A model generated the notes under the pieces. It saw only the letters and a list, made by a program, of their open reading frames with translations, did not search any database and was not told the DNA's origin. A program made the translations under genes and the position numbers. A stretch of 64,000 bases of DNA. Source: Cryobacterium ruanii (GTDB lineage Bacteria > Actinomycetota > Actinomycetes > Actinomycetales > Microbacteriaceae). Position 1 is the first letter of the stretch; each line of letters starts with the position of its first letter. The DNA is taken from the NCBI RefSeq assembly GCF_004404055.1, contig NZ_SOHK01000001.1, positions 1-64,000 on the forward strand, written 5' to 3'. Below, piece by piece: positions 1 to 7,727 of this stretch.

Positions 1-87
1 TCACATTCCGAACCCGGAAGCTAAGACTCTCAGCGCCGATGGTACTGCAGGGGGGACCCTGTGGGAGAGTAGGACACCGCCGGACTT
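1..87 (+). rRNA. rrf: 5S ribosomal RNA, 3' part
   Basis: The first 87 bases read as the 3' two thirds of a bacterial 5S rRNA: the CCGAACCCGGAAG loop region, the GCCGATGGTACTGC helix and the closing GGGAGAGTAGGACACCGCC segment are all present. The 5' third lies outside the window, so an rRNA operon ends here. The exact 3' end is estimated to within a few bases. Confidence 0.95.
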
Positions 88-100
88 AACTTGAAAAACC

Positions 101-129
101 AGAAAGGCCACCCTCCGGGTGGCCTTTCT
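101..129 (+). terminator. rRNA operon terminator 1
   Basis: A perfect 13-bp stem (AGAAAGGCCACCC and its complement) with a 3-nt loop starts about 14 nt after the 5S rRNA. The T run inside the 3' arm fits an intrinsic terminator of the rRNA operon. Confidence 0.85.
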
Positions 130-157
130 GCGTTAACACGTGCACGCGAAAGCCGGA

Positions 158-188
158 GAAAGGCCACACACATTGTGTGTGGCCTTTC
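158..188. terminator. Second hairpin terminator, probably bidirectional
   Basis: A perfect stem GAAAGGCCACACAC paired with GTGTGTGGCCTTTC around a 3-nt loop. It shares the GAAAGGCCAC start with the preceding hairpin. It sits between the 5S rRNA and the convergent paaR gene, so it can stop transcription from both sides. Confidence 0.75.
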
Positions 189-204
189 GTCGTTAAGGGA
201 AGGT

Positions 205-804
205 CTAGCGGCGTCGCAGGCCGTCCAAAGCTACGGCGAGCACGTCGTCGGCGAGCTGCGCGGCATCCTCCGGACCCTCGGGCCGGTACCACTCGGCGAT
301 GGAGTTGACCATACCGAAGAGCAGGCGGGTCACGACTCGCGGGTCGATGTCGCTCCGCAGCGAGCCCTCATCGCGCGCCTCGATGACCAGGGTGGAGACG
401 GCGCGGTCGAAGGCCCTGCGCCGGGTCAGCGCGAGACGTTCAACGTCGGTATTGCCGCGCACCCGCAAGAGGAGTGTGACGTAGGGCAAGCGTGACGTGA
501 GCACTTGCACGGCACCGCGGAGCACGTAGGCCAGGCGGTCGATGGCACTGCCGGTCAGGGCTCCCGATTCCAACAGAACGCCCTCAAGACCGTTGAGGGC
601 TTCGTCCAGGGCAAGCTGGAGAACTTCATCCTTCGACGTGAAATGGTGATAGATGGCCGCCTTCGAGAGGGCCAGCCGGGCCGCGAGCACTCCCATGGAG
701 GTCGCGTCGTAGCCGAATTCATTGAACGCGGTGACGGCAATCTCGAGAATCGCCCGCTGGTCGTAGCCGGGGCGCCCGCGTTTGGGGATGTGTACGTCAG
801 ACAT
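205..804 (-). CDS. paaR: TetR-family regulator, PaaR-type
   Basis: Predicted TetR-family DNA-binding repressor of about 199 residues. The N-terminal helix-turn-helix is clear, with the family pattern of a phenylalanine-rich helix, an LSKAAIYHHFTSKDEVL recognition segment and a variable all-alpha ligand domain after it. It is the last gene of a minus-strand unit paaI-paaK-paaR, 41 nt after paaK. From known PaaR proteins it is inferred to release its operator when phenylacetyl-CoA, the PaaK product, accumulates. The start at 804 is preferred because a GAGAG motif lies upstream; an alternative ATG at 822 adds six residues. The TetR assignment is firm; the PaaR role comes from context. Confidence 0.85.
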   Translation of the reverse strand: MSDVHIPKRGRPGYDQRAILEIAVTAFNEFGYDATSMGVLAARLALSKAAIYHHFTSKDEVLQLALDEALNGLEGVLLESGALTGSAIDRLAYVLRGAVQVLTSRLPYVTLLLRVRGNTDVERLALTRRRAFDRAVSTLVIEARDEGSLRSDIDPRVVTRLLFGMVNSIAEWYRPEGPEDAAQLADDVLAVALDGLRRR

Positions 805-845
805 AGGTCTAGAGTCTCTCATGCGGGCGTACCCACGACGACCGG

Positions 846-2165
846 TCAGCGCAGGTCGTAGACGCGCTTGTGCTTGCCCGTGCTGCGCTCCAGGGAACCC
901 GGCTCGACGACGAGCACATTGACGCTCGTTCCGATCCGGTCCTTGATGAGCGCAATGAGTATTGCCCGAGCGACCGTAGAGGCAGCTTCGTCGGCGTGCT
1001 CGTGTCGTTCGATGCGCACCGTGAGCTCGTCCATGCGCGACGGTCGGGTCAATTCGAGCACAAAGTGCGGGGACAGGTGCTCGATGCCGAGCACGATCTC
1101 CTCAATCTGTGTCGGAAACAGGTTGACCCCGCGCAAAATGATCATGTCGTCGTTGCGGCCGGTGATTTTCTCCATACGGCGCATACCGGGACGCGCGGTG
1201 CCGGGAAGAAGGCGGGTCAGGTCGCGGGTGCGGTAGCGGATTACCGGAAAAGCCTCCTTGGTGAGCGAGGTGAACACGAGCTCGCCGGTTTCGCCGTCGG
1301 GGAGCGTCACGCCGGTGTCGCCGTTGATGATCTCGGGCAGAAAGTGGTCCTCCCACAGGTGCGGGCCGTCTTTAGACTCAATGCACTCGTTACCGACGCC
1401 AGGACCCATGACCTCGCTTAGCCCGTAGATATCGAGGGCGTCGAAGTCGAGGCGGTCTTCGAGCTCGAGGCGCATCTGGTTGGTCCACGGCTCAGCGCCG
1501 AGCACGCCAGCCTTGAGGCTCGAGCGGCGCGGATCGAGGCCTACAGCGACCATGGCATCGGTGATCGTGAGCAGATAGCTTGGCGTTGACAGAATGACGT
1601 CGGGCTCAAAGTCGCTGATCATCTGCACCTGCTTATTTGTTTGGCCGCCCGACATGGGGATGGCGCAGGCGCCAAGGGCTTCGATTCCGGCGTGGGCGCC
1701 GAGACCCCCGGTGAACAGTCCGTAGCCGTAGGCGTTGTGCACCTTCATACCGGGACGCACGCCAGAGGCGCGCAGGCTGCGGGCCACCAGGCCAGACCAC
1801 ATGGCGAGGTCGTTCTTGGTGTAACCGACCACGGTGGGCAGTCCGGTAGTGCCCGACGAGGTGTGGATGCGTGCGACCTGGTCCATTGGCACCGCAAACA
1901 TGCCGAACGGGTAGGAAACCCGCAGATCTTCCTTGGTCGTGAACGGCAGCAACGCCACGTCTTCGAGGGTGCGAATGTCGTCGGGGTGAACGCCAGCCGC
2001 ATCGAATTTGCGCGTATAGAGAGGCACGTTTTCGTAGGCGTGCCGCACGGTGTGCTGCAGGCGCGTGAGCTGCAGCGCACGGATCTCGCCCTGGGACATC
2101 CGCTCTGCCGCGTCGAGCTCGTCGATTGCAGGTGCGTGCAGACGGGTCTTGGTCAGCGTTGACAT
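846..2165 (-). CDS. paaK: Phenylacetate-CoA ligase
   Basis: Cytoplasmic ligase that activates phenylacetate with ATP and CoA to phenylacetyl-CoA, the first step of the aerobic Paa pathway. The 439-residue protein has the usual family length. The AMP-binding P-loop HTSSGTTGLP is at residues 101-110, followed by the adenylation core (IYGLSEVMGPG) and a C-terminal lid with the GRNDDMIILRG motif. A GAAAGG Shine-Dalgarno precedes the ATG. It lies 17 nt after paaI in the same unit and opposite paaABCDE, which use its product. Confidence 0.95.
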   Translation of the reverse strand: MSTLTKTRLHAPAIDELDAAERMSQGEIRALQLTRLQHTVRHAYENVPLYTRKFDAAGVHPDDIRTLEDVALLPFTTKEDLRVSYPFGMFAVPMDQVARIHTSSGTTGLPTVVGYTKNDLAMWSGLVARSLRASGVRPGMKVHNAYGYGLFTGGLGAHAGIEALGACAIPMSGGQTNKQVQMISDFEPDVILSTPSYLLTITDAMVAVGLDPRRSSLKAGVLGAEPWTNQMRLELEDRLDFDALDIYGLSEVMGPGVGNECIESKDGPHLWEDHFLPEIINGDTGVTLPDGETGELVFTSLTKEAFPVIRYRTRDLTRLLPGTARPGMRRMEKITGRNDDMIILRGVNLFPTQIEEIVLGIEHLSPHFVLELTRPSRMDELTVRIERHEHADEAASTVARAILIALIKDRIGTSVNVLVVEPGSLERSTGKHKRVYDLR

Positions 2166-2182
2166 GATGCCTTTCGAAAGGA

Positions 2183-2626
2183 TTAGAGGTGGTTCCGGGT
2201 AGGGACGGGCAAATTGGTGGTGCGGCTACGACCGCGAAATTCCGCGACGGTGACATCGTTGTCGACCGCGTTTCCGGCGACACTGACGCGCACGTCGTAG
2301 ATGCCACTCCGACCGCTCTTCACGCGCAGCAGTGCGGTGGCGGTCAGATTCTGGCCGCTCGTGGTCGGCTTCAGAAAAATGATGTCGGCGCCGGCCGCGA
2401 GCGTGACGTGGTGCGAATCGTTGCAGGCAATGGCAAAGGCCGTGTCGGCGAGGGCGAAGATGAAACCGCCGTGGGTCACATCGAAACCGTTGAGCATATC
2501 GTCGCGCACGACCATAGACACCACGGCGTGGCCCGGCTCGTTGCGATGCACGATCATGCCGAGAGAAGCGGATGCCCGGTCGCGCAGCATCATGGCCTGA
2601 CTTCCGACGGGCAGTGCTTCCGTCAT
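2183..2626 (-). CDS. paaI: Hydroxyphenylacetyl-CoA thioesterase PaaI
   Basis: Hotdog-fold acyl-CoA thioesterase of 147 residues. The central segment NGFDVTHGGFIFALADTAFA has the Asn-His-Gly-Gly pattern and the long hotdog helix of PaaI/YdiI enzymes. In the Paa pathway it hydrolyses stalled ring-hydroxylated CoA esters and so frees CoA. It is the first gene of the minus-strand unit, with a GAGGAG ribosome binding site 6 nt before the ATG. Its promoter region is shared with the divergent paaA. Confidence 0.92.
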   Translation of the reverse strand: MTEALPVGSQAMMLRDRASASLGMIVHRNEPGHAVVSMVVRDDMLNGFDVTHGGFIFALADTAFAIACNDSHHVTLAAGADIIFLKPTTSGQNLTATALLRVKSGRSGIYDVRVSVAGNAVDNDVTVAEFRGRSRTTNLPVPTRNHL

Positions 2627-2690
2627 TCGGTTCTCCTCATTGAGTTGCCGTGCCGGTCGGGGTTGCCCGGCCGATAATGTGACTATATAC

Positions 2691-2712
2691 TAACTGAACG
2701 ATCGGTCGGTAA
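2691..2712. promoter_or_regulatory. Imperfect palindrome, probable PaaR operator
   Basis: A 22-bp element centred on CGATCG in which 16 of 22 positions are symmetric. Its ACTnA..CG..CGGTnGGT layout resembles TetR/PaaR operators described in other actinobacteria. It lies between the divergent paaI and paaA starts, 65 nt from the first and 108 nt from the second, next to an AT-rich TATACT box (2685-2690). One bound dimer could control both arms. The symmetry is seen directly; the assignment to PaaR is inferred from position. Confidence 0.7.
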
Positions 2713-2819
2713 TAGATTGTACGATCCGTGCACAACATCGCCGACGTGCATCACCTTAGCGCCGCCCGCTCGTGCACCATGAAGATCCGACCACCGCAGT
2801 CAACGCAGACCAGGAGCCG

Positions 2820-3809
2820 ATGATGACAAGCACCATCACGCCCGATACGAGCGCAACCGCCGTTATCAGCGTCGAAGAGCAGCAGTTCAACGACTTGATC
2901 GAAGCGGACTCGCGCATAGAGCCGCGTGACTGGATGCCTGAGGGGTACCGCAAGTCGCTCGTACGCCAGATTTCACAGCATGCGCACTCCGAGATCATCG
3001 GCATGCAGCCGGAGTCGAACTGGATCACGCGAGCACCGAGCCTGAAGCGCAAGGCCATCCTCATAGCCAAGGTGCAGGACGAAGCCGGCCACGGCCTCTA
3101 CCTCTATTCCGCCGCGCAGACGCTCGGCGCCACCCGCGACGACATGACGGATGCCCTCATCGCGGGCAAAGCCCGCTATTCGTCGATCTTCAACTACCCG
3201 ACCCCGAGCTGGGCCGACATGGGCTCGATCGGCTGGCTCGTCGACGGCGCCGCCATCTGCAACCAGGTACCGCTGTGCCGGGCCTCGTATGGTCCCTACG
3301 GCCGTGCGATGGTGCGCATCTGCAAGGAAGAATCCTTCCACCAGCGCCAGGGCTTCGAGATTCTGCTGGAGCTGATGGCTGGCACCGAGGAGCAGCGCCA
3401 GATGGCTCAGGACTCAGTCAACCGTTGGTACTGGCCCGCGCTCATGATGTTCGGCCCTCCCGACGACGACTCTCCCAATTCGGCGCAGTCCATGGCATGG
3501 AAGATCAAGCGTCACTCCAACGACGAGCTGCGCCAGCGCTTCGTGAACATGCTCGTGCCGCAGGCGGCCGTGCTCGGCGTCACCCTGCCTGACCCCGACC
3601 TGCACTTCAACGAAGAAACCCAGCAGTGGGACCTCGGCGTGATCGACTGGACCGAGTTCCACGAGGTACTCGCCGGACGCGGCCCGAACAACGCCCAGCG
3701 CTTGCAACGTCGGCGCGACGCCCACGACGAGGGCGCGTGGGTACGCGAAGCCGCCGTGGCCTATGCCCGTAAACAGTCCGCACGAACCGAAGAAATGGCA
3801 GCCTCATGA
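2820..3809 (+). CDS. paaA: 1,2-phenylacetyl-CoA epoxidase, subunit A
   Basis: Catalytic diiron subunit of the phenylacetyl-CoA monooxygenase (PaaABCE), which epoxidises the aromatic ring. The 329-residue protein shows the ferritin-like metal-binding helices, including [10 protein letters not shown] and [10 protein letters not shown], both with Glu/His ligands. The ATG at 2820 is chosen because an AGGAG site lies 4 nt upstream; upstream in-frame starts lack one. It opens an operon in which each junction overlaps (paaA/paaB by 4 nt), which fits assembly of one complex. Confidence 0.95.
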   Translation: MMTSTITPDTSATAVISVEEQQFNDLIEADSRIEPRDWMPEGYRKSLVRQISQHAHSEIIGMQPESNWITRAPSLKRKAILIAKVQDEAGHGLYLYSAAQTLGATRDDMTDALIAGKARYSSIFNYPTPSWADMGSIGWLVDGAAICNQVPLCRASYGPYGRAMVRICKEESFHQRQGFEILLELMAGTEEQRQMAQDSVNRWYWPALMMFGPPDDDSPNSAQSMAWKIKRHSNDELRQRFVNMLVPQAAVLGVTLPDPDLHFNEETQQWDLGVIDWTEFHEVLAGRGPNNAQRLQRRRDAHDEGAWVREAAVAYARKQSARTEEMAAS

Positions 3810-4111
3810 CCACTCCCGGCGATTCCGCAGCAGAGATCTGGCCCCTCTGGGAGGTCTTCGTGCGTTCCAACCGCGGCCTGAGCCACGTGCACGTCGGCTC
3901 CCTGCACGCCCCCGACGAGACCCTCGCCGTGCGCAATGCGCGCGATCTGTATACCCGCCGCAGTGAGGGCGTCTCGGTCTGGGTCGTTCCCGCGGCTGCC
4001 ATCACCACGAGTGATCCGGACGCCAAGGGCGCCTTCTTCGAATCGCCCGCCGGCAAGAACTACCGCCACGCGAGCTACTACTCCAAAAGCGAGGGAGTGA
4101 AGCACCTGTGA
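3806..4111 (+). CDS. paaB: 1,2-phenylacetyl-CoA epoxidase, subunit B
   Basis: Small structural subunit (101 residues) of the PaaABCE monooxygenase, thought to bridge the PaaAC heterodimers. It shows the family signature [20 protein letters not shown] at residues 12-31 and the usual length. Its start overlaps the paaA stop (ATGA) and its stop overlaps the paaC start (GTGA). Confidence 0.95.
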   Translation: MTTPGDSAAEIWPLWEVFVRSNRGLSHVHVGSLHAPDETLAVRNARDLYTRRSEGVSVWVVPAAAITTSDPDAKGAFFESPAGKNYRHASYYSKSEGVKHL

Positions 4112-4962
4112 GTGACGACATCGCAGCGGATGCCCCGGCCGCCGCCCACGACGATGACCACGGCCACGTCGCGGTCGACGTCACAACTCTCGACGCCGAG
4201 CTCATCGAGGGCCCGTCCGTCGCCACCGCTGACGTGGCAGAATACGCGTTGTGGCTTGGCGATGACTCGCTCATCCTGGCCCAGCAGCTCGGCGCCTGGA
4301 TCTCCCGCGCACCCGAGCTCGAAGAAGACGTCGCCCTGGGCAACGTCGCCCTGGACCTGATCGGTCACGCCAGGTCACTGCTGCACTATGCCGGCACCGC
4401 GTCGGGCCGCACCGAAGACGACCTCGCCTACTGGCGCACCGAGCCTGATTTTCGTTCACTGCACATCGTCGAACAGCCCAACGGCGACTTCGCCCACACG
4501 ATCGCGCGCCAGTTCGTCGTGGCCCACTACCTGTTCGAGCTGTACAGCCGACTGCGGGCATCTGCTGACGCGACCCTCGCCGCAATCGCCGCCAAGGCGG
4601 TGAAGGAGGTCGACTACCACCGCGACCACTCCACCCAGTGGGTGCTGCGCCTCGCGCAGGGCACCGACGAGTCGCGCCGCCGAATGATCACCGCGTTATC
4701 CGACCTGTGGCCGTATGTCGAAGAGATCTTTCGCGACGACCCGCTCATCGATCGCCTCGGAGGAGTCGCGGTTCGCCCGTCGAGCCTGCTCCCGGCATTC
4801 GACGCCGCCATTGCACCGGTGCTCGCCGAAGCCGAACTCGAGGTCCCGCGCGGCTTCGTCGCTTCCGGCGGCGGCCGCACCGGCAAGCACTCCGAGCACC
4901 TCGCCTTTCTGCTCGCCGAAATGCAGGTGCTCACCCGCGCCCACCCCGGAGCGTCCTGGTGA
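4108..4962 (+). CDS. paaC: 1,2-phenylacetyl-CoA epoxidase, subunit C
   Basis: Structural, ferritin-like partner of PaaA (284 residues), needed for a stable and active epoxidase. Recognisable segments are the YALWLGDDSLILAQQLGAWI helix near residue 50, the ALGNVALDLIGHARSLLHYA helix and the EVDYHRDHSTQWVLRLAQGT motif. It begins with GTG overlapping the paaB stop by 4 nt and ends overlapping the paaD start. The first 45 residues are an acidic, His/Asp-rich extension of the kind often variable in this family. Confidence 0.95.
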   Translation: MSDDIAADAPAAAHDDDHGHVAVDVTTLDAELIEGPSVATADVAEYALWLGDDSLILAQQLGAWISRAPELEEDVALGNVALDLIGHARSLLHYAGTASGRTEDDLAYWRTEPDFRSLHIVEQPNGDFAHTIARQFVVAHYLFELYSRLRASADATLAAIAAKAVKEVDYHRDHSTQWVLRLAQGTDESRRRMITALSDLWPYVEEIFRDDPLIDRLGGVAVRPSSLLPAFDAAIAPVLAEAELEVPRGFVASGGGRTGKHSEHLAFLLAEMQVLTRAHPGASW

Positions 4963-5516
4963 CTACCGCCGACCGCGCTTCAATGCTGCATGAAGCCATC
5001 GCCCGGCCGCGCCCCGCCGACGCAGCGTCGCTCGCTGCGTGGACACTCGCCGCGCAGGTCGTCGACCCCGAGATTCCGGTGCTCACCATCGAAGACCTCG
5101 GCGTACTTCGCTCGGTGACGGTCACCAATGATGCCGTCGCGGTCACGCTCACGCCGACCTACAGCGGATGCCCCGCCATGGACGCCATGCGCGACGACGT
5201 TCTCGAGGTGCTCGCGAGCGCCGGGTACGAAAACGTGTCGGTTCGGCTCGTGCTTAGTCCGGCCTGGACCACCGACTGGATGAGCGAGATCGGCAAGAAC
5301 AAGCTCCGCGAATACGGCATCGCCGCCCCTACCGGGCATGCGACCGTGCGGGGTTCCGGCCCGGCCGGCCCAATCCGCCTGACGCTGGCCGTGAAGTGCC
5401 CGCGCTGTTCCTCGCTCAACACCCGCGAGCTCGCGCACTTCGGTTCCACCTCCTGCAAGTCCCTCTTCGAATGCCGAGACTGCCTCGAGCCGTTCGACTA
5501 CTTCAAGGTGCTCTAA
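4959..5516 (+). CDS. paaD: PaaD, Fe-S maturation protein for the epoxidase
   Basis: A 185-residue protein of the MIP18/DUF59 family, known to help assemble metal centres of the PaaABCE system. The N-terminal DUF59 domain includes the VVDPEIPVLTIEDLGVLRSV segment and the TYSGCPAMD motif with its conserved Cys. The C-terminal zinc-ribbon-like part has a CPRC...CKSLFECRDC cysteine pattern. The reading frame is open far upstream, but the GTG at 4959 overlapping the paaC stop (GTGA) is the supported start. The stop overlaps the paaE start by 1 nt. Confidence 0.93.
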   Translation: MTTADRASMLHEAIARPRPADAASLAAWTLAAQVVDPEIPVLTIEDLGVLRSVTVTNDAVAVTLTPTYSGCPAMDAMRDDVLEVLASAGYENVSVRLVLSPAWTTDWMSEIGKNKLREYGIAAPTGHATVRGSGPAGPIRLTLAVKCPRCSSLNTRELAHFGSTSCKSLFECRDCLEPFDYFKVL

Positions 5517-6661
5517 TGGCTGCAACACATCTCGATTCCACCATTCAGAGCGCCGCCACGCCGGCGCCGGTCAAGCACCGCGCACGTTTCCACACCCTCA
5601 CGGTGGCCGAAGTACGCCCGCTCACCGCGGACAGCGTCGAGGTCACCTTCACCGTTCCACCCAAACTGCAGGGCGCGTTCGACTACCTGCCCGGCCAGCA
5701 CCTCGCGCTGCGCGCCACGATCGACGGCCAGGAGCTGCGCCGCAGCTATTCGATCTGCCGGCCGGCGACAGCGGGTGAGATCAGCGTTGCCATCAAACGT
5801 GACCTCGGCGGCGCCTTCTCCACCTGGGCCAACAGCGAGCTGCACCCTGGCGATGAAATCGACGTGATGAGCCCGCAGGGCAGCTTCACCTCCACGCTGC
5901 GCAACCTCGACCACAAGCACGTCGTCGGCGTCGCCGCCGGCTCGGGAATCACCCCGCTGATGGCCCTTGCCCACACCGTGCTCGCCGCCTCGGCCACCTC
6001 GAGTTTCACCCTCGTCTACACCAACCGCACGGCCCTCGACGTGATGTTCCTCGACGAACTCGCCGAGCTGAAGGACCGCTACCCGGCCCGCCTCGCGCTC
6101 TACCACGTGCTGTCCCGCGAACAGCGATCCTCCTCATTGCTCTCGGGTCGAATCGACGAAGAGAAGTTTCGGCGCATGCTCGACACCATCCTGCGCCCGG
6201 TCTCGGTCGACGAATGGTTCCTTTGCGGCCCGTTCGAGCTGGTGCAGCTGTGCCGCGACACCCTCGAAAGCACCGGCGTCGAGCGCTCCCACGTGCGCTT
6301 TGAACTGTTCACGACCGGCGAGGCCTCGGCGGCGAGCGGTGATCGCGGCCGACCCGTCATCATCGGCCAGGGTGACAAAACCTTCCAGATCGAGTTCACG
6401 CTCGACGGCCAGAGCAACACGGTCACCACCCCGGTCAACGCGAAGGAGAGCATCCTCAACGCGGCCCTGAGGGTTCGCCCCGACGTGCCGTTCGCGTGTG
6501 CCGGCGGCGTCTGTGGAACCTGCCGCGCCAAACTGGTCAGCGGCGACGTAACGATGACCGAAAACTACGCTCTCGAGCCCGAAGAACTCGCCCGCGGTTA
6601 CGTGCTGACCTGCCAGTCACACCCCACCACCGACACCGTCGTCGTCGACTATGACGCTTGA
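5516..6661 (+). CDS. paaE: 1,2-phenylacetyl-CoA epoxidase reductase subunit E
   Basis: NAD(P)H-dependent reductase that feeds electrons to the PaaA diiron site. The 381 residues hold a ferredoxin-reductase FAD domain (RRSYSICRP near residue 75), an NAD(P)-binding domain (AAGSGITPLMAL) and a C-terminal plant-type [2Fe-2S] ferredoxin domain with CAGGVCGTCRAKL and a distal Cys. The ATG is fused to the paaD stop (TAATG), so the upstream in-frame extension is not used. Confidence 0.95.
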   Translation: MAATHLDSTIQSAATPAPVKHRARFHTLTVAEVRPLTADSVEVTFTVPPKLQGAFDYLPGQHLALRATIDGQELRRSYSICRPATAGEISVAIKRDLGGAFSTWANSELHPGDEIDVMSPQGSFTSTLRNLDHKHVVGVAAGSGITPLMALAHTVLAASATSSFTLVYTNRTALDVMFLDELAELKDRYPARLALYHVLSREQRSSSLLSGRIDEEKFRRMLDTILRPVSVDEWFLCGPFELVQLCRDTLESTGVERSHVRFELFTTGEASAASGDRGRPVIIGQGDKTFQIEFTLDGQSNTVTTPVNAKESILNAALRVRPDVPFACAGGVCGTCRAKLVSGDVTMTENYALEPEELARGYVLTCQSHPTTDTVVVDYDA

Positions 6662-6696
6662 CACCGTGGCGTATATCAGCGCAGAAAGCGGATGCC

Positions 6697-7470
6697 GTGA
6701 TTGACCTCTCGATAAACGACGACGTCGCCCATGTGGTGCTGAACGCACCCGACAAACTCAACGCCCTGGATGAGGCCGCGATCGTTGAACTGGACTTGGC
6801 CTACCAGACCGCCGAGCGGGCCGGTGTGCGTGCGTTGGTGCTGAGCGGCGAGGGCCGGGCGTTCTGCGCCGGCCGAAATATCGCAGGCGTCGATCCGCGC
6901 ACCGACGACGTACTCGGCTACCTCGGCGACCTCGTCACCCCGCTGCTGCAGCGGATGAGCCGGTTCCCGGCGCCGACCTTCGCGGCCGCCCACGGCGCCT
7001 GCCTCGGAGTGGGGCTTGGCCTGCTCATCGCCACCGATGTCGTGTACGTTGCCGACACTGCCAAGATCGGCTCGCCGTTCGCGAACCTCGGTGCAACGCT
7101 CGACTCCGGCGGGCACGCCCTGTTCGTCGAACGTCTCGGCGCGCACCGTACCCTCGACCTGATCTACAGCGGGCGCCTCATGTCGGGGGTCGAGGCGGTG
7201 GCCGGCGGCCTGTTCAGCCAGGTGTTTCCCGCCGCGGAGCTGACCGACCTGACCGTGCAGGCGGCGACACGCGCGGCATCCGGTGCAACGCAGGCTTTTC
7301 TTGCGAGCAAGGCACTCGTGCAGGCGCTGCGTGACGAACGACTCGGACTCTGGCAGAGCATGAGCGATGAGACCGCCGCCCAGGCAGCGCTGTGCGCCAC
7401 GGGCGACTACCGGGAGGGCTTCGCCGCGTTCCAGGAGAAGCGCAAGCCCTCGTTCACCGGCCGCGCCTGA
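6697..7470 (+). CDS. Enoyl-CoA hydratase/isomerase, probably PaaG/PaaF-type
   Basis: Crotonase-fold protein of about 257 residues with the oxyanion-hole segment GEGRAFCAGRNIAGVD and the second loop AAHGACLGVGLGLLIATDVV. Enzymes of this kind handle the epoxide isomerisation or later beta-oxidation-like steps of phenylacetate degradation. It is the last gene of the paa operon. The GTG at 6697 gives the usual family N-terminus; a TTG at 6658 overlapping the paaE stop would add 13 residues and cannot be excluded. PaaG and PaaF cannot be separated from the sequence alone. paaZ, paaH and paaJ are absent from this window. Confidence 0.85.
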   Translation: MIDLSINDDVAHVVLNAPDKLNALDEAAIVELDLAYQTAERAGVRALVLSGEGRAFCAGRNIAGVDPRTDDVLGYLGDLVTPLLQRMSRFPAPTFAAAHGACLGVGLGLLIATDVVYVADTAKIGSPFANLGATLDSGGHALFVERLGAHRTLDLIYSGRLMSGVEAVAGGLFSQVFPAAELTDLTVQAATRAASGATQAFLASKALVQALRDERLGLWQSMSDETAAQAALCATGDYREGFAAFQEKRKPSFTGRA

Positions 7471-7727
7471 CCCGGTTTGACGGCGTGGTCAGGCGATCGC
7501 GAGCATTCCGGCCGCAGGGAGGGCGAACGCAAGCCCGAGCGCAACGAGCCCGCTGCCGGTCGGCGTCTGGTCGATCAGAATCATGAACACGCCACGCTGG
7601 CCGGCGCGATTGTTTCGCAGACCTAGGCAATGTCGAAAGATGACCGTATGGTGTCGGCGGCTGCAGACGTTGCGGCCGACTGATGAGAGCACGTACCCGG
7701 CAATGAGTCTCAACGAGGAGCGCGATT

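Noticed and set aside
4638..4958. Long upstream extension of the paaD frame
   Set aside because: It overlaps paaC fully and is Arg/Pro-rich shadow sequence; the GTGA overlap gives the real start.
7489..7583. Short hydrophobic minus-strand frame (31 codons) before the nucleotidase gene
   Set aside because: It ends in a hydrophobic helix but has no ribosome binding site and no recognisable family; it may be chance in GC-rich DNA.
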